NCBI GenBank assembly: GCA_021292105.1
Contig: CM037862.1
Span: 690,501 to 754,500 of the forward strand
From: Anadara kagoshimensis
Lineage: Eukaryota > Mollusca > Bivalvia > Arcoida > Arcidae
Direction of reading: 5' to 3'
DNA: 64,000 bases
Part shown: positions 60,073 to 64,000 of the stretch, piece after piece
How positions within the stretch are numbered: the first letter of the stretch is position 1
Layout of the letters: every line of letters starts with the position of its first letter
The notes under the pieces: model-generated
Seen by the model: the letters and a program-made list of their open reading frames with translations, nothing else
The model's database searches: none
What the model was told of the DNA's origin: nothing
Position numbers and translations under genes: made by a program

Positions 60073-60800
60073 TTGAAGCATGTCTGTCTTGTCTGTAGTT
60101 TATACGGGTGTGTTCAAAGCTTCAACGGATGCATAATGAGACAACAGCATACAATAATGTTAAAATTCCGAAGTAAAGGGGCTTCTTATTGTTTTCGAAG
60201 GAAAGCAGTTAGTTGTATTGGAATTTTATGGTGACGACAAGATGAACATTCAACAAGATATGGTAAGCGGTTAGGTTAAACACTTTTAGGTGTATATGTG
60301 GTTAAGACCAATCAAACATTTCTACGAATCTTCTTACTAAACTATGTATTAACAACAATAATGTTTACTTGATTCAATTTTAAGCATTATATATGTGGAA
60401 CCCGAAATTAACAAATAATATCATGACTACGTTCTGTTGTTGTAGAAATATAAAACATGTGGCTTTGTAGGTCATAAACAAATACTATCTGTGATCTATT
60501 AATAATAAAACATAAAACTAAGACGTCCACTGGCTATATAGATTACACCTATTTCTTTATATTGTCTCCTTTTGTCTCTCGTCTGTCGTTTTCTCGATTG
60601 CTTCAAAGCTTCTCAGTAGCAATATTGTAACACAAATATACTTGTCCAGGTTCAAATCAGAAAAAACAATTTCATGTATAAATGAGGCATAGTTGAGGGA
60701 AGCCCTCTTCCTGTCTTGCTAGCTACACCAGCCTGGTGTACAATTGAAACAGAAAGCAACGTGAAACTTGTACAACGAAGTAGGCTGCTTGCATATAATT
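60073..60800. other. Intergenic, no gene seen
   Basis: AT-rich. A patch at about 60,680-60,730 (GAGGGAAGCCCTCTTCCTG) echoes part of the tail repeat in inverted form, but too weakly to call. Confidence 0.35.
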
Positions 60801-61115
60801 GTTGACTCAGGGATATTGCAAGCCTAGATTTATCAAGACCCTTAAAAAGTTTTATGGTCGTCATCACAGTATTGATGAAAAGTTTGATGTCTCTGTGTCC
60901 AGGATTGCCCGTCTCATAGTTCCATGTTCCTTTCACTCAATTTTGATTACATACGTGGCGGGTGTAGCTAGCTTAACAGGAGGTGCTTACCCTTCCGGAG
61001 CACCTGGCCTCACTTCCCTGGTGGAAGTTTACGTGTCTAACCTAACTTGTCAGTTCCAAAGTTTTTACTTTGCTTGTGGATTGTGATTCGGACATGGATT
61101 AGTATGTTTGTTTTT
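60801..61115 (+). mobile_element. Retroelement 3' end: coding remnant plus best-preserved tail repeat
   Basis: The 5' part is open on the plus strand and reads LTQGYCKPRFIKTLKKFYGR then HHSIDEKFDVSVSR, which looks like the end of a retroelement protein. The tail follows: CTCATAGTTCCATGTTCC, GTGGCGGGTGTAGCTAGC, GTGCTTACCCTTCCGGAGCA, CCTCACTTCCCTGGTGGAAG, then CTTGTGGATTGTGATTCGG and ACATGGATTAGTATGTTTG. This copy is the best reference for the other seven. Confidence 0.75.
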
Positions 61116-61146
61116 TATTATTACATATTATACCGTTATTACTTGA

Positions 61147-61360
61147 ACAGCACTAGACGTAAGTTTGGAATAAAATTACTGCTGAGTAGTGTTTGGACCA
61201 AAACTGTTAAACCAATTTATTTTAAATGAGTTGAAAAATATCCAAAGGACAAAAATATATTTAACCAAATTGAGGCAAGGAAATACTTTGTATGAGGAAG
61301 TGTACCTTAGTTTTTGAAAATTTTCAGATTCTATTTAGCAGCATTTAGACAATTGTATAT
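61147..61360 (+). repeat. Diverged inverted single copy of the 339-bp repeat
   Basis: GTAGTGTTTGGACCAAAACT, AATATCCAAAGGACAAAAAT, ATATTTAACCAAATTGAGGC and TGTACCTTAGTTTTTGAAAA match the reverse complement of the tandem 339-bp units at 62.7-63.7 kb. Because it is single and strongly diverged, it is an older insertion of the same sequence. Confidence 0.7.
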
Positions 61361-62735
61361 TTTTAACAGTAACTAACTTTGGCCAAGTAAAATCTTTTGA
61401 ATTATAATGATTTCTTCACTCCAGTCAAGATTTTGTCTCAATAGTTCAATATCTTTTCTATGTTTCAAATGTAGCCATTGATAATATTTCCCTGACTCTG
61501 AATGGCCCTTGTTCTTGCATTTTCGAAGTATCATCATTGACTCTTATTTCGGATGATAAGGCCTTATTCTTCTGCTATTCGAAGTAAAAATGTTTCTGAA
61601 TATAATTATTTCTATCATAATTATTATTCCATAGTGACTGGGAATATAAGATAATCTAATTAATGAAGTAATTTGTATACAAATAATAAAATTAATATAT
61701 TTACTTTAACAGCGAGAAGCACAAACACAACACTCCTAGTTTACGACACGATAACGTTAAATTTTGCAAGTTTGCCGATCCTTTAGCAATATCGTCAAAA
61801 ATCATGACGTTATTGTTAACTTTGGTCATATTTTCGCATCAAATTTCGTCTTTAAAATTTTATACCGAGAAATCAAGCAAGGTGACATATGTATTGCTTT
61901 ACATTTTAAGAAAATTTAAATTAAGAACTACATTATTTAGTTTTTCAAAATCTTGTAGGACAATCTGTTATTTTTCTACACTTTTTCCAATTTTTCAGAG
62001 CCTGAAAAAATGCAATTTCCCATTAATCCTATGTTGAACTCCCGACATTTTTGACATTTTTGACGCTTTAGAGCTAAAAAGGTGAAAAAGTGACCACTAT
62101 ATTTTTTTACATTTTCGGATGCGCCTCAAAACGTTTTACAGATATGGAAAAAAATCCGAAACTTGTAGGATAGTGCTCATTTGTACCACTTGGCCTTAAA
62201 TAAACATTCAAAACACAAGACACTCCAAGGAAAAGTATGTAAGATAAATAAACAAATTAAATTAGTTCTAATACACATTTTTGTTCAGTTTTTATTTCTA
62301 GGTGTCAAAACTTTCATGTTAACCATTATCCTGTGAGATAGGAAGCCTCCTCTTATGTTTTGACCTAGTTCCGGTTATATTTTTATAATTGGAATAAAGA
62401 ATCTATCGTCGCTTTGCTTTTTAACATACTCGCAATCGGGATAATTTCGTTATATATCTGAAAACTCGAAATACAATCGGTACAAAGTATATAATTTATA
62501 TATCCTGATCTGAAGTCCAATGGTATACCTTTCATTTTTAAGTACAGTCAATTTTTCTATTCGACAACTTATTTTTCTCTATACATTTATTGGTGCAATT
62601 TGTTTTATAAAATAAGCATTTTTTTATTTTCCGTTGGTTATGAAAAAACTGCAGCTGATTTCTCTTTCTTTTGAACTAGTTTATATAGGCATAGTTTAAA
62701 AGGGCAATCCTGAAACAGTCTGAGTTCTAACATGC
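61361..62735. other. Intergenic, no gene seen
   Basis: AT-rich. An open frame at 61,804-62,037 lacks a recognisable domain and is not called. Confidence 0.4.
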
Positions 62736-63742
62736 CACCTCTGCTGGTGGCTGGTGCCCCGAGGATATCACCAACTCAGTAGGCAATAATTTTGTATTAT
62801 TGTCAGAAATATACTATAATTGTCTAAATTTCCTGAAAGTTAAAATTTGAAATTTCTCAAAAACTAAGGTATACTCCCTCATGCAAAGTATTCCCTTAGC
62901 TTAATTTGGTAAAATATATTTTGGTCCTTTGGGTAAGTTTTCAACATCTTCAAAAAAATTTGGTTTCATAATTTTGGTCCAAGCACTACTGATGAGGAAT
63001 TGTATTCCGAAACGGCCGTCTAGTTCTGTAAAAATTAAAACTGATATAATATGGAATTTAAACCCCTGAGCCGATATCTCTGCTGGTGGCTGGTGCCCCG
63101 AGGATATCACCAACCCAGTAGGCAATAATTTTGTACTATTGTCAGAAATATACTATAATTGTCTAAATTTCCTGAAAGTTCAAATTTGAAATTTCTCAAA
63201 AACTAAGGTATACTCCCTCATGCAAAGTATTCCCTTAGCTTAATTTGGTAAAATATATTTTGGTCCTTTGGGTAAGTTTTCAACATCTTCAAAAACATTA
63301 GGTTTCATAATTTTGGTCCAAGCACTACTGATGAGAAATTGTATTCCGAAACGGCCGTCTAGTGCTGTAAAAATTAAAACTGGTATAATATGGAATTTAA
63401 ACCCCTGAGCCAATATCTCTGCTGGTGGCTGGTGCCCCGATGATATCACCAACTCAGTAGGCAATAATTTTGTATTATTGTCAGAAATATACTATAATTG
63501 TCTAAATTTCCTGAAAGTTAAAATTTGAAATTTCTCAAAAACTAAGGCCCGGGTATACTCCTTCATGCAAAGTGTTCCCTTAGCTTAATTTGGTAAAATA
63601 TATTTTGGTCCTTTGGGTAAGTTTTCAACATCTTCAAAAAAATTTGGTTTCATTATTTTGGTCCAAGCACTACTAATGAGGAATTGTATTCCGAAACGGC
63701 CGTCTAGTGCTGTAAAAATTAAAACTGGTATAATATGGAATG
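62736..63742. repeat. 339-bp tandem repeat, three copies
   Basis: CTCTGCTGGTGGCTGGTGCC recurs at 62739, 63078 and 63417, exactly 339 apart. Units are about 97 per cent alike by eye; the third has a six-base insertion (GCCCGG) at about 63,547 and is cut short at 63,742. On the minus strand each full unit has a pyrimidine-rich acceptor-like tract ending TTTTACAG, followed by an open stretch DGRFGIQFLISSAWTKIMKP and then LPKGPKYILPN and a stop. That is exon-like, but its identity is unknown. Confidence 0.93.
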
Positions 63743-64000
63743 CATACAGAATATACTCGTTAGTTCAGTATGAAATACCATTGATCGAAGATTTGGTTGG
63801 TTGTATGTATGGTGTTTGAACGAGTTCCATTCATTAAATCAACAAGGAAAAGTGTCACCAAGAAACCTTTAAAACATTTATTTATAACGTAAGTCCAGAA
63901 CAAACAAATATAGTGACAACCAATAATTATTCAACTTTTTAATAACCAGATTATAATACACAGCTTTGTCCATTAATGACGTCATAAATTCTTTTCTTTA
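63743..64000. other. Window edge, no feature seen
   Basis: Ordinary AT-rich sequence. Confidence 0.4.

Overview
This is a window of AT-rich animal nuclear DNA. Its genes have GT-AG introns, polyadenylation signals lie downstream of the coding regions, and most of the sequence is repetitive. The gene families, the LINE types and the style of the repeats suggest a lophotrochozoan, most likely a mollusc and perhaps a bivalve. That is an inference; nothing here fixes the species.

Only three protein-coding genes can be read with confidence. (1) An alanine aminotransferase is encoded on the minus strand by one uninterrupted coding exon (7098-5614), with a splice donor three bases after the stop codon. 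(2) A BTB-BACK-PHR protein of the BTBD1/2/3/6 type has two coding exons on the plus strand (10681-10943 and 11985-13092). (3) A rhodopsin-class receptor of the SREB type (GPR27/GPR85/GPR173-like) has a single coding exon (40469-41728, plus strand). A fourth unit, at 983-782 minus, looks like the last coding exon of a gene whose other exons I could not find. These genes are unrelated in function and do not form a cluster.

The rest is mobile and satellite DNA. A nearly full-length, frame-broken LINE lies on the minus strand at about 59.4-54.2 kb. It has ORF1 (coiled coil plus RNA-binding fold) and ORF2 (endonuclease plus reverse transcriptase). ORF2 begins with a hydrophobic leader followed by a perfect 2A-type motif (DVEKNPGP). 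LINE fragments lie at 8.3-7.5 kb and 52.2-51.9 kb. Eight partial copies of one 3'-tail repeat are scattered through the window. The terminal ~48 bases of that tail match the unit of two tandem arrays, 28.9-34.5 kb (about 115 units) and 44.0-45.15 kb, so the satellites appear to have grown out of a retroelement tail.

Other arrays are a 45-bp minisatellite (15.3-19.06 kb, about 83 units with long block duplications), a 34-bp array (27.9-28.45 kb), a degenerate ~70-bp array (36.7-37.6 kb), a ~28-bp array (42.4-42.9 kb), a 64-bp array (46 kb) and three copies of a 339-bp repeat (62.7-63.7 kb) with an older inverted copy at 61.2 kb. Inverted-repeat elements are common: a TA-flanked MITE at 2.2 kb, pogo-like MITEs at 4.6, 48.2 and 48.4 kb, two copies of a foldback element at 19.3 and 24.2 kb, two related hairpins at 23.7 and 25.0 kb, a 1.2-kb foldback at 38.0-39.2 kb and a long palindrome at 45.3 kb. 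No tRNA, rRNA or CRISPR locus was seen.
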